Positions 22,187 through 33,512 of a DNA stretch of 64,000 nt are shown piece after piece. Every line of letters starts with the position of its first letter. Position 1 is the first letter of the stretch. Both the position numbers and the translations under genes were made by a program. The notes beneath the pieces are model-generated. The model was not told the origin of the DNA. It saw only the letters and a list, made by a program, of their open reading frames with translations, and did not search any database. The stretch lies in the NCBI GenBank assembly GCA_010093705.1, contig MU006091.1, positions 1,673,038-1,737,037 of the forward strand, written 5' to 3'. This stretch comes from Patellaria atrata CBS 101060 (Eukaryota; Ascomycota; Dothideomycetes; Patellariales; Patellariaceae).

Positions 22187-25021
22187 ATGCCGGCGTTGAT
22201 TGATTCTGGGGATGATCTAGCCGCAGCCGTTCAACAGGTATGCGACAACAATGTTCATCAATTATGATACATGTCTACGGTATAATAACACTACTTCTAT
22301 CCTCAGATTACCCTATCCGCTTCGGATACAGATTACGTCGATCAGTTGGTCCCGGTGTTGAAAGATGTTCGTTATTCGGATCGCGCAGGCCAGTTGGTCC
22401 AAGCTCTCAACCAGTTTGCGTCCGAACGTGAAGCCGACATTGAACGCATGTGCAATTCTAACCACCAAGAGTTTATCTCCTCCATCAATCAGTTGCTGAG
22501 TGTACGACAAGGCTCCGTAGATTTGACTGCCGAAATTCTTGAGCTCAACCAGTCCATCCAGAAAAGCACAGAAAATCTTGCCGGCCAGAAGAAGTCCTTG
22601 GTAGAAGCGAGGGGAGTTCGGCAGAATATTAATGATACCACTGAAGCTCTAAACGCCTGTCTTGAGGTCCTTCGTTTGGCTAATCAGGTCCATGATCTAC
22701 TGGGGAAGAAAAACCATTATGCTGCTCTTCGTGCTTTAGATGAGTTGCAGAATGTCCATCTAAGGGAAGTATCTCGGTACAAAATCGCGGAATTGATTGA
22801 AAAGTCCGTACCTGCCACCCAGAAGCTCATTGCCGAAGCTGTAATGTCTGATCTAAACACCTGGTTGTATCGTATCCGGGAGGCTTCGCAATACCTTGGT
22901 GAAGTGTCTTTCTTTCAAACAGAGATGCGCAGGGCTCGCCAGCGGGAAAGGGCCGATAATGACGATTATTTCACCAGGTTCAAGCTCAACTCTGCAGTCG
23001 AGTTAGTCGCTGATGAAAATGATGAATTAGATATCCTTGACAGCGAAGAGAATCAAATCCACGTTGACTTTTCTCCATTGTTCGAATGTCTACACATACA
23101 CGAGACCCTTGGACGTCGCGAGGTTTTTCAAACTGAATATGCAGCTACAAGGAGGAGGCAGAAGGAACTCCTGATCCCTTCGTCCATAAACCTTCTGGAA
23201 GAGGAAGATGCGGATCTCAGTAGAATACTAGAAGATATTGCGGGCTTTGCGATCATCGAGAGAGCAACCATGAATAGGACAGACAGCTTGCGGTCGAATG
23301 CTGATGTTTGTATTCCATTGATATTATCGGTAACATGAGCTAATTAATTCTAGGTTGAAGAGCTATGGGATTCCATGTGCCATAGTGCCGTGACCCTTAT
23401 TTCTGGTGCTCTACACACAGTAGATAGCGATGAGAAGCTTCTTCAGATCAAAGGTCGAATTTCCCTGTTTATGCAGACTATGAGTGTAAGTCGAAAACAT
23501 GGAATAACAGGCCAAATGCTCACTGAATTCTTCCCTCCAGCACTGGCGCTATTCTACTTCTTCCTTCGATGCATTAATGCTTAGTTTATTCAATAAGTAT
23601 GCTGAGGTTCTCAAACGTCGCTTCAGCGAAGACTTCTTAGAGGTGTGTTGCTCTGTTAACCCTTCTTCTGATAGCCAATTCGCTCAACCCCTGACTTTAG
23701 ATTGTATCGACCGATGATTATATGCCAATGCGGATAAACAATCCTGAAGAGTATGACAAAGTCGTAAGCGTCAGCTGGTACTCACCTGAGACCGCTTTCG
23801 AGGAGCTCGCGTAAGTCTTCAGTTGTGCTAGGTTGCTATACGAAATTCGCGCGTTTGATGTTGATGTCTTGGCAGGTTCCCTTGTGTTTTTCCTTTCTCA
23901 CAGATGTACCCTCTTTGCTGCATCGACATCCGCAACTTTCTAAATCAGATCTACCTCTTCTCGGATGACCATTTTGAACGCTCAAGCGTTATCGACGATA
24001 CTCTAAAATCTGTAAGTATCTTCTTCATTCACCCCCTTGATATCACTCTAGGAACGACTTCGTCATGTCCAGCTACAATTCGCGTCTATTGCATCTGCTA
24101 GTCAATACTTCACTTTACCTAACTAAGAATTTCCTCCAATTAGTCCCTCGACACGCTTCTCTGTCAAGACGTGTGTGCCAGTCTCGTTGAACGTCTCCGC
24201 TCTCAGTACCCTGGCCAAATCGTACAAATCCTCACAAATCTTTCACACTTCGAGACAGCTTGTCACGATCTCTCAGAGCTGTTGTTTCAAGCTCGCCACT
24301 CCTCGTCCGCTGTTGGCCCTGTTGTCCTCCAGGCAACTACTCAATTCCAAAAAGGTCGGCAACAAGCTGAACAACGGATTTTTGAATTAGTCAAGTCCAA
24401 AATCGACGACCTGGTCGATAATGCGGACTACAATTTGTACGTACGCAGCCATAATCCCACTGTAATTGCAAGTCTAACGGGTGAAATAGCGATCTTGTTA
24501 GTCCACCATCTAGACAGGGTGGTGTACGCCAGGTGGTGGGTGCCGGTGGTACTCATAGTGGCTTTATTGTTGACCTTAGGGGTTATCTTGACTTATCATT
24601 TAATTCTACCCTTGTTGGGCTTGCACCTGTTCTTCGGGAAGAGCTCTATACGGATTGTATTATCCACACCGCCAACCAATTACTCGTAAGTACTGTTCAA
24701 AGTTAATGTCATATTCAACATGGCTAACTAGTGTTGTAGGAACTCATCATTAGCCCTTCCGTTCACCGCTTAAGTCGCGGGGTGATAGACCAATTCGCGG
24801 CCGACGTGGCCTACTTCGTAGAATTTGTACAGCAACTCCAAATGCCATCAATGGCACAAAATCTCGAAGAGCTGACGCAGGTGGTGGCATTGCTCACCTC
24901 AAACAATGGCGAGGAGGAGTTCTTTGACGTTGCGTCACGTAACCGTCGATATGGCAAGGTAGATCCCCAGCAAGGGGCAGAGCTTTTGGAGAAGGTATAC
25001 AGGGGACGAGCTCTTGGGTGA
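22187..25021 (+). CDS. SEC15: exocyst complex subunit Sec15
   Basis: Nine exons (22187-22237, 22307-23305, 23354-23485, 23541-23642, 23701-23810, 23876-24011, 24144-24436, 24490-24685, 24740-25021) encode 766 residues, close to the length in other filamentous fungi. Sec15 is the exocyst subunit that receives the Rab GTPase Sec4 on secretory vesicles and tethers them to sites of growth. The N-terminal third is long coiled coil (ILELNQSIQKSTENLAGQKK). Family landmarks are LHTVDSDEKLLQIKGRISLF, SSFDALMLSLFNKYAEVLKRRFSEDF, PFSQMYPLCCIDIRNF and EELYTDCIIHTANQLL. Splicing out 24437-24489 replaces an apparent hydrophobic tail with the expected Sec15 sequence. Intron 2 uses a rarer GTTTGT donor. Confidence 0.94.
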
Positions 25022-25443
25022 TCATTTTCTTCTATATAATAGATACCAATGAAACGTAGCGATACTTCATCATACATTGGTGATCTCATTCCTCTTGTGG
25101 TGTGCGGCGTATGATCGACTAATTTCAAAATTCGCTCTTCTTCAACATGTAATATGATTTCGGATCAGATTCAATGACCGAGTATCCTAGTTTGTACTTG
25201 TTATGTTATAACATCTCCCTATCATTAAAAACATGCTTTCTAATCCTAGTATTGCGTTCTATTCCCGCGATTATCTGCATATTATTCCGAAACCGTACCC
25301 TTTCACTTACACTACTATGGAGCATATACTATATAAGACACTGTACCTCCCTCTATATAATATCTCTTTCTTCCTCCATTCTTGGAGTGTCCGCAAAATA
25401 CTACCGAAAAGTTGATGTCAGAGGTCGCCCCTATCCTAACATC

Positions 25444-25761
25444 TCACCACACCCCCCTACCTTTACCCCTTACCCCTAACTCAAAACTTGACCCATCGAA
25501 CAAACCTCCCCATAAACCAGACGCATCATCTTTCTCAGGCCTCAATTTCCTACATATGTCATCTCCTGGCTGTCTCCCAGCTCCAGTGCTGAACGTCTCC
25601 CCGACATCCAACCGTCGAAAGCACCAAACCTGCTCACATTCCTCCCACAAAACTTGCTCATCTCTCTCCAAAGACCCCGATACTTTCCATCGAGGTCCAT
25701 AGAGCTCTAGATTCTCGAAGAATGACTCACAGCGTTGAATTTCCCCATCGGTTTTCAACAT
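25444..25761 (-). CDS. possible hypothetical protein or gene remnant, 105 aa
   Basis: This ATG-started frame has coding-like residues (ENLELYGPRWKVSGSLERDE, LWEECEQVWCFRRL) and stays open about 30 codons upstream of the ATG. No domain is recognised. A partner exon was not found, so it may be the remnant of a longer gene. Confidence 0.25.
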   Translation of the reverse strand: MLKTDGEIQRCESFFENLELYGPRWKVSGSLERDEQVLWEECEQVWCFRRLDVGETFSTGAGRQPGDDICRKLRPEKDDASGLWGGLFDGSSFELGVRGKGRGVW

Positions 25762-26550
25762 TCGCTTCCGAAAATGTTCTAAAGAGGAATGGTGCGAATT
25801 ATGAGCAAGTTTATGAGCAGATTTGGGGCGGAAGAGTTATGTCCCGAGAAGCTTTGGGGCAGGGGTGTAGTTTCCTGAAGGGCAGGGGAGTTGTTTTGTA
25901 TTATACGGCTGTTTGGTTACGGTATCAAGACACGGTATTGCCGAGGGGGGAGGGTACGGCTCGGTAGGGCAGTTTGGAGGAAGCGCCGTGCTTCGGGGGA
26001 TCAGGGGCCGCCCCGATGGGTGAAGTTTAGGGGGACGTGGACCGGTCGCATGCTTGGTCACTGGGGCAACGGGGAGCTATGTGAGGTCTGAGATCGAGGA
26101 AGTAGATCATAAAGGGATTGAACTAAGCTCTATTGCTGTTGTATGCTTGAGTTGTCATCATTTCCTTCTTTAACTGAGTTCTGAACTTTGTTTTTGGGCT
26201 TTCTAGTTGAGTTATGCCACACTTCACTTTCATGCAAGCTCGGGACATCATCTATCTCGCACTTCTACCACAGAAAGTCACCGTACTTAGAGTCCAAACT
26301 GCTGTTTGTCATCACCCTTGTGACTTCAAGCTACTTAGATTATTGCATTTCGCTTCTTGAGCTGTAGATCGTTTGAACGCAGACTTATTTACAACTATTC
26401 TGAGCGTCTATAGGCCACGTGGTGATTTGAACGAGCTATCCACACTCATCTGCTTACTTCCCTAAGTATTCTGATAGCAGTAGATTCTCCACTATTTCAC
26501 AACGCAGAACTCCAGATCAATATTCCACACCCACTCTCATACACAGCTAC

Positions 26551-26703
26551 ATGGCGCATCTACTCCTTAATCTTCTCCTCCAGTTCCTCCTTCCTATTCT
26601 CATCGTCCTTGCCGTCCTACTCCTCTTCTTAGTTCTTTACCTCGCCCTCTTCCTCTTCTACTTCCTCTTTCTATTCTTCTTTTCTCCAATAACTCGGCCC
26701 TAG
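26551..26703 (+). CDS. possible 50-aa hydrophobic microprotein
   Basis: An ATG opens a 50-residue frame that is almost entirely Leu, Phe, Ile, Val, Ala and Tyr: a long transmembrane-like stretch with only a short SPITRP tail. It is encoded by a CT-rich tract, so the Leu/Phe bias could simply follow from base composition. No ribosome or transcript evidence can be read here. Confidence 0.25.
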   Translation: MAHLLLNLLLQFLLPILIVLAVLLLFLVLYLALFLFYFLFLFFFSPITRP

Positions 26704-27237
26704 CTTGTACCAACGCCCCTTAGACCGGCTGAACAAGAGAAACAAATAAACACAACACCAACAGTCTACTGCGGAAGGTCGATAGAGCATAAGTCAATTC
26801 GAGAAGCAGTTGGATGGCAAAAGCAATTCTACAATCAAAAAATGTCGATAATTCAGATCGACGAAACACACAAGTGCCACGATACGGAGGGAATTGGAAC
26901 ACGGCTGTGTACAGGAACACTAAATCACGGCAAATTGACTATAAAGAGGCGTTGATACCAACTAGTGACAGCAGAAGATTTCTGATCTGTACACTCTGAA
27001 GCGAAGAACGAAGAGCAGGACTGCGAAGTAAAAATGCAAATAACTCAAATATGTTTTCAGAGGATTCTTTCTAGCAGAGACTAAAGAAAGCAGAGAGCCT
27101 TGATTGGTATATTGGACGAAATCGTAGTTTCACCATATGAAGACCATGGCCGGTTCGAAAGGTCTGTATTTCCACTCCATACACCATATGATACTGTACA
27201 CAGCGATCTATCTCTTCAATCTTTGAATAAGAAGCTA

Positions 27238-29626
27238 TTATAAGTCCGGCAGCGCAATCATCGTCCTCTGCACCTCCTTCACCTTCGCCAAAAAGCTCAT
27301 CTTCTCGTTCTCTGTCGCAAACTCCACCCTAGCGCCACAAATCACCCTTTTCCTATCCTCACTTGCCCTCCTCGCCGTGACACTACTCCTGCGTTGCATC
27401 TTCCCTTGTTCCGTCAATGGTATTGATAACCCCTTGATCTTAACCTCCTTGCCCCCTTCGTCCTTCACTCTAACCGGTGTGCTGCTCGAGTTGAGATAGA
27501 ACGCTAGATACCCGTTCCTGAAGTGCGCAGAGAAGTGTATCATTGCTAACACCCCTGATGTGCCCTCGTCCTCCCATAGTCGCAAGTTTTCCAGAGCGCA
27601 CATCTGCTCTTGGTATGCCAGGACGCCGGAGAAGCCATCATGAATGCGAAGCGTCTTTTCTGTTTTGTAGGAGCCGAGGAGTGATCGTCCAAAGATTTCA
27701 GCTTGGAAAAGGTTTGCGGACCGTTCATTACTGAAAACATAGTTGATCCAGTTCGTCTTTACAACCTTTAGCGGTTTGGCATCGTAATGGCTGTCGTGAA
27801 ACTTAATTTCAGTGGGAATGGCTATGGAGATCTTTTCAGGGGAAAAGTAGGAGGCATAAGGAATAGCCTCTATGCCGTCGGCGACTAAGGGGGTTAGGGT
27901 CAGTATTACATAGTAATAGCGGACAGCTTGTGGGGTCTTACGCTTTTGCTGCATTCGAACCGTTCTGTCGTCCGAGAAGACCCATATGCTCGTTATTATG
28001 CGAACCGATTCATTGGATAGCACATCTCGCCTACGAACGATGCATATTCGACAAGCTCTGCACGATTCCACCATCTCCATCTCATTCGGTCTATTCTCTT
28101 CATCCACCGGTTGTGTATATTCGACCAAGGTTCCCTGTCTACGTGAAGTTAGCCATGCTATCTGTATAAAAATTGGTCAATACAGGGACATACACATCAC
28201 ACAGTATAGCGGAATTCCGAAATGCAGCACGCTCAAAGGTATCCTGCTCAATGGGAGATATCGCCGTTTTCTCTGTATCAACCGTCTCTCGGTCCGGGAT
28301 TACTACCTCGGGACCAAGCGACGGCACTACCTCAGGGTGTGAAGATGTTATGGCGCAATATTGTCGTTCAAGGTTCGGTAGTGTAGATTCGTAGGTTTTT
28401 ATCCCTGGATCAGGCGGCTCTTTTAAAGCTGGAGGTGGTAAGGACATCAATGGATAAATACTGGAGACAACTTTGACGTCTCCCGCCTCAAGTTCCGGTG
28501 TATCGATTACAGTCGAGAGGGGTCCTTGACTCTTTCTTTGGGATTGTCTCCTCACAGGTGCAGAAGGGGTTGCTCGATGTATTAATGGGCTGTGATGGCC
28601 ATCTGAGAAGGCGTCGGATTCCCGTCGCGACATTATTGAAGATACATCCGAGCCTACGAGCTCCGGGGTTCCTAGTAGCGTCAACTGAGAGTCATGCCGT
28701 CTATCTTGAGGGCTTAAAATAGAACGGTTGATGTCTAAGTGGGATATAACACTCTCTGGCCGGGTTTCTGGCTGCTGTGCTCCAAGTATGGGAGTGCCTG
28801 GGGCAGCAAGTTGGGTGACAATCCTATGCACCTCATCGATTTTCGCGCCAAGATCTCCCGTCAGTTGATTGTGGATCTCATCAAACTTCTCTGCCATAGG
28901 CGTTACGATCTGCGTCAGTCGAGAGAGTGATTTGCTATCGGTATGTTAGAGGGCATGAAAATAAAGAATAGGCTCAATTAGGACTAGCGCGTAAATGGTA
29001 AGTGGGAAAAATAACTTTGAGGCAAGAGATTAAAAAAACACCTTTGCCAATGTGATATCGCCCTAGCAAAAGCACGAAAGTATAGATGAGGAGGTATACG
29101 AATATGCCAGGATTGAAGCTGCTGTTGCTTTGAAAGTGTGGAAATTCGCATACCTCTGTATGGCCTGAGTTGTCAAAGTGAGAGTACACATGTGCATATG
29201 CAGCATATTCCGCAAGGCCTGTATGTTTCCTCCCTCTGTAGTCCACATCATGGTCTTATAGCTCAACACTACTAGCTCGCTCCACGATCTTTCAACCGCA
29301 AAACCACCACCTGTACGTGTTTTTTTTATAACCTGGTATTGCTCTACGAGGGACTCTAGATCGCGCAAGGTTTGATGACACGAGTGTAGAATGGTAGCTA
29401 TTCCTGATTTTATTTCTGAATCTGCCCGAGATAAGAGACTGTCGTCGACATCTGCGAAGAGAGCTTCTGCGAGGAGCTTGAGGCCTTTGGCGAGACCATT
29501 GACTTCTGTTTCCACTTCGAGAAATTCAGACGGAGCTCCTTTCCTGCCGGCCGTAAACGCCCGTCCTATCTTCCAAGCCAGTTGAGACATCATCAAGATA
29601 TCACCGATCGAAGGTATGCCCGCCAT
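27238..29626 (-). CDS. protein with fungal STAND-type N-terminal domain
   Basis: Four exons on the minus strand (29154-29626, 28194-28934, 27942-28138, 27238-27884) encode 685 residues. Residues 1-155 match the helical N-terminal domain common at the front of fungal NACHT/NB-ARC proteins: GDILMMSQLAWKIGRAF, a GAPSEFLEVETEVNGLAKGL segment, then TEGGNIQALRNMLHMHM. Instead of a nucleotide-binding domain there is a long Ser/Pro-rich region (about 200-400), then a C-terminal half of unknown fold (SIWVFSDDRTVRMQQ, IHFSAHFRNGYLAFYLNS). It is therefore an orphan N-terminal-domain protein. Signalling or heterokaryon-incompatibility roles are inference. The 57-nt intron 27885-27941 is divisible by three, so its retention would not break the frame. 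The first intron (219 nt) may hide a 21-nt exon. Confidence 0.8.
29042..29062 (-). other. candidate 21-nt microexon
   Basis: Inside the unusually long first intron of the STAND-type gene lies a 21-base segment flanked by a TTTTGCTAG acceptor and a GTG donor. Including it adds exactly seven codons (reading AISHWQ plus a shared codon) without shifting frame. It would split 219 nt into introns of 91 and 107 nt. Confidence 0.3.
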
Positions 29627-31274
29627 GATGGTTAGAGAGGGGGGATGATAGCGAAATTCAATGAACAGCCCACGACGAGATAAGTAGCATGAGGACGAGA
29701 GGGCAAAAAGTACAAAAGGGAAGAGAATGAAATTTTTTTTTAAGAACTAGAAAGTTCAAGTATCGTACGAAGGTCGAAGATATACTATGCAGGGTAAGGT
29801 TGTATAGCCTCAGTCTTGACCGAGGGAGAGACAAATACAGGGCTTTCAGCAGATCCACTGATCCAGGCAGACCTTTTGGGGCCTTAATCCAGCATGATGG
29901 TAAAAGCCAGCAACCCCTCATGGCCCTTATGGATTATGAGAGGGTGTGGGAATGTTCCCCTGTACCTTTGTTGTACCTGTGGCTGATTATTACGATCAAT
30001 TGATATCGTGGGGTCGAAATGTTGCACGTGGGGTAATCGATTTGTTCTCATCCTCCACAAGGGGGGAAACTAACAATATATGTCAGAATTTCACAAAACC
30101 CAAATAGCCAACTGGTAGTAGGTAGAGAAGGAACATGTCAAGATTGAGGCTGTGATTGTCTTTCTCACTTGGCGAACGGTTAAAGATCCACTTGAGACGA
30201 TACAATTGCCATTGAAGAGGAGTTGATTCCAGTAGTAGGCGCTATTGTATCGAAACACCACATATGCACTCTGAAGCAGCCAAGTTAAGAGCTTGACTGT
30301 CCCACAGCATGCTCTTGCAATAAAAGAGGGAAAAAACGCATACGAATCCGAACAGGCGCGGCGTTGATTTCGCAGAAGGTCCCGAGCATCACCATCTACC
30401 GCGAGGATAAGTCAAAGCCCCGGTGACCCAAAGACGTAAGCCGAGAGCTATCATAATGTGTTCCGTCCCGTTCCGCCCGTATTTACAATTACACAATCTA
30501 GTTTACACTGCTATAGATGCGGAATGCTCTCTAGCCGGATCTCACAATGCAGAAGGACGTTGCATCATCTAAGCAAGAGGAGAGAAGAGTCTACCCGTTG
30601 TCAGTAATAGACTTTGGAAATTCCCTGACGTTATTGACCTGATGAGAGACGGTCTAGGTTCGCTGCGAGTATAGCCTGTTGAAAAGGTCAGTCAACTTTG
30701 GAAAGTATCCAGCGAAAGGGGGAAACTGACCCAAATAGAGGATTAAAGGCAGATAGCCACTGGACTTTAGTGTTATCGACAGCTCTTGTCTATGAGGAGG
30801 AATTCATTACACATACTAGTGAATCGCGATCCGCGAAACGTCGATGATTCTCGCAATGCGCTCCTAGTAAACTGTTAGATGAAATTCGGTAGGGAGTCAA
30901 CACTGCGAACCTTGGTTTCTTCTGAGAATGCCATATCATGTATCTTGGCTTCCTGGGAAGCAGAAGATGAAATAGATATCGCTACTTCAAGGACAATAGA
31001 GTTTTCTCGTCGTGAGTAGCAATAGTTGATGCTCCGGACCCCTTTGGAATGATTGAGCTCCAAAATGTGGCGGTTGAACTTCGGCGAGGCAGGAACTCCA
31101 TCATTTTTCTCCCGACGCGATTTAGAAAAGACGAGAGTCTTACGCTTCAACTTTTAGTAGAATTGAGACTTCTACAGATTTGTAGTCTTTGACTATAGGG
31201 GGGTCGGAGTCGCATTCTATCTATTTGCATTTAATAACATCTAGAAAGAGCTGTGCTCAACTAGGATCGCCATC
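29627..31274. other. intergenic between divergent genes
   Basis: This 1.6-kb divergent promoter region contains no gene I can support. A minus-strand frame at 30875-31150 begins with TTG rather than ATG and has no recognisable content. Confidence 0.5.
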
Positions 31275-32277
31275 ATGGCCACCGCACGACACTACAATCA
31301 GGACAAAGACAGCACTGTCTACATCGGCAACCTTGACGAACGGGTCACAGATAGTTTAGTATGGGAGCTCATGCTACAAGCGGGTCGCATTGTGAACGTT
31401 CATTTACCGAAAGACAGAGTCTCCCAGACACATCAAGGCTACGGCTTTGTCGAATTCATCAGTGAAGAGGACGCCGATTATGCTGCGAAGATCATGAATC
31501 AGGTGCGGCTCTTTGGAAAACCTATAAGGGTCAATAAAGCGTCAGCAGATAAGCAGAAGACCATTGAAGTGGGAGCTGAGTTGTTCATCGGGAATTTGGA
31601 TCCTTTGGTGGACGAGAGAACGTTGTTTGATACTTTTAGTCGGTTTGGGAGCTTAGTATCAGCGCCAAAGGTATGTTTGCGGCTATCTCTACAAATTGCA
31701 AAGTTAACTTGGTCATTAGGTGGCTCGCGATGATGCCAACCTTTCCAAAGGCTATGGCTTCGTGTCCTTCTCTACGTTTGAGGCCTCAGATGAAGCTATC
31801 GAGCACATGAACGGTCAATATCTGATGAATAAGGCGATCACTGTGCAATACGCGTACAAGAAGGATGGAAAGAATGAACGACATGGAGATCAAGCAGAGC
31901 GCATGTTGGCCGCACAAGCTAGGAAACATAATGTCGCACCTGCAGTACAACCTATTACCCCACAAATCTTCAATGCCCCGAATGCACCCGCTGCTACCTA
32001 TAACAGCGTTCCACCTCCCGTCCAAGTGCAACAGCGACCTCCCCCTAACCCTCTCCCTCCACCACCATCAGGTCTCCCTGCTAGACCTCCACCGTCGCAA
32101 GCGGGATACGGAGGGCCTGCTACATTCCTCCCTCAAGGCTTCAATGCTCCACCTCCCGGTGGGCTCCCCCAACCCCCTCCTGGGTTTGCACCGCCACCGC
32201 CAGGCTTCTTTCCTCCACAAGGAGCTCCTCCTGGTCCTCCACCAGGATTTCAGCAACCTCCTGGATTTAGAAGGTGA
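31275..32277 (+). CDS. HSH49: splicing factor SF3b subunit 4 (Hsh49)
   Basis: Two exons (31275-31670, 31720-32277) encode 317 residues. Two RRMs lie at about 13-88 ([18 protein letters not shown]) and 101-178 ([20 protein letters not shown]). A Pro/Gly-rich tail ([19 protein letters not shown]) then runs to the end. This is the layout of SF3b49/Hsh49, the U2 snRNP subunit that binds Cus1/SF3b145 and contacts pre-mRNA near the branch site. The 49-nt intron interrupts RRM2 just after SAPK. Start context is good (ATCATGGCC). Confidence 0.95.
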
Positions 32278-33203
32278 TCAGATGATGGACCTTGGATTTA
32301 ACTTACTGAAGGATTGGGCGTTGACTAGGTTAGGAAACTTGTGTAAATATAACTCTTCGTGAACCGGATCTAAGGGCCCAGTCTAACATGTAATATATAA
32401 TTTAGTGATTCGACCATCGTCATGACTCAGTACGAGATGGGCTGCCCCAGATATATGGCAGACATTGCCGCAGCTACGTCCTGTTCGGATATCAGATATT
32501 TCTCTGAACGAGCTAAGGGGTAGTGCTGATTTCATCCCGTCGTGATGGATACTTCTCAATCACCAGCGCACTGTTGGTCTTAGGGTATCAACAGTTGTGT
32601 CAGATCGTAAACCGCTTGTGAGTGTTGATACAGCTACGACTCTTGCGGAAGATCTAGTGGGACCTCCACGGTAGTCGAAGCTACTTCCTCAGAGTATAGA
32701 AAAAGCGTCCATCTCGAGTAGCGTTGTGTATCCTACCTTCAGCCGCAATACCCAAGCAGTACCTGAGTCGTTTGCGACAATCAGATTCGTTCGCTGGCTA
32801 CCCGCATCATAGTTCAAGTTTACTACACAAAGAGCCACACCTTAAAGTCACTTTTCGACTAATTTTTTGATTCTGCCAGCACCTGATGCCCCGAGAAAGC
32901 TCTGACTCAGTTACTAGTATCATTACTTTGAGATGCGTCTACTACCTGCGTTTGCTTATCTCCCCACATTTGTCACCAAGTCCTAAATCTGATCATACGC
33001 TCCATGATGAAATGAGACTGTAAGATAGTATATCATATCTACATATATATAAGAGCTCTCTGATTCCATAAACTGGAAAGCCTTCTCCAAAACATCTCAG
33101 GACCTCCTACACCGGAAATACAACCACCAAATCAAAAAGTGACGTCTGATTACCCCATCGGCTTAAGGTTGATCTAGGGTACTACAACAAAAAAAAATGG
33201 ATA
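32278..33203. other. intergenic, no gene seen
   Basis: This holds the 3' flank of HSH49 and then a featureless spacer. A TATATATAAG box-like stretch near 33042 lies about 160 bp before the His-rich reading frame and could serve it. Confidence 0.45.
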
Positions 33204-33512
33204 ATGCAACCACGCTATTCTCCAACCGGGTACTATCACTCTCCTCATCAATACCACAACCACACCTATTCCCACCACCACCATCCTCATGACAATCCCT
33301 TTATCCTCCCTCCTCCCAATTCCCCTTACATCCCTCACTCATACGTCTCCGCTGCATATTCCATCCACCCCCACTCTTCCACACACTCCCACCGCTCATA
33401 CCCCTCTTCATCTTCACCACCACGTTCACACGAGTCCTATCCGACCCTGACACTATCGGTTCCCTCTACAATGGCATACCCAGATACTCTTACGTCCCCC
33501 TCAACCCTCTAA
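33204..33512 (+). CDS. possible His/Tyr/Pro/Ser-rich protein, 102 aa
   Basis: This single-exon ATG-started frame has strongly biased but structured composition: repeated YHSPHQYHNH, SHHHHPHDNPF, PPPNSPYIPHSY and HPHSSTHSHRS patterns. There is no signal peptide and no known domain. A His-rich protein could bind metal, but that is speculation. Its stop overlaps by 12 bp the stop of the convergent gene to its right. An overlapping ATG at 33197 opens only a short frame. Confidence 0.4.
   Translation: MQPRYSPTGYYHSPHQYHNHTYSHHHHPHDNPFILPPPNSPYIPHSYVSAAYSIHPHSSTHSHRSYPSSSSPPRSHESYPTLTLSVPSTMAYPDTLTSPSTL

Larger units (their letters stand above)
25022..27237. other. intergenic, 2.2 kb
   Basis: This region holds a minus-strand open stretch at 25444-25761 and a small hydrophobic reading frame at 26551-26703, both listed separately. 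The segment 26570-26695 is almost pure pyrimidine on the plus strand. Nothing else stands out. Confidence 0.5.

Noticed and set aside
24437-24689. Apparent hydrophobic membrane tail at the end of a SEC15 exon
   Set aside because: It arises from reading through an intron into the wrong frame. Removing 24437-24489 (GTACGT donor, CTAAC branch) restores conserved Sec15 sequence.
28139-28930. Plus-strand frames opposite the STAND-type gene
   Set aside because: They are shadows of the minus-strand exon, which carries the consistent splice pattern and domain.
31865-32362. Overlapping plus-strand frame of 165 aa inside HSH49
   Set aside because: It overlaps the Pro-rich HSH49 tail in another frame. 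Repetitive CCT/CCA codons keep all frames open.
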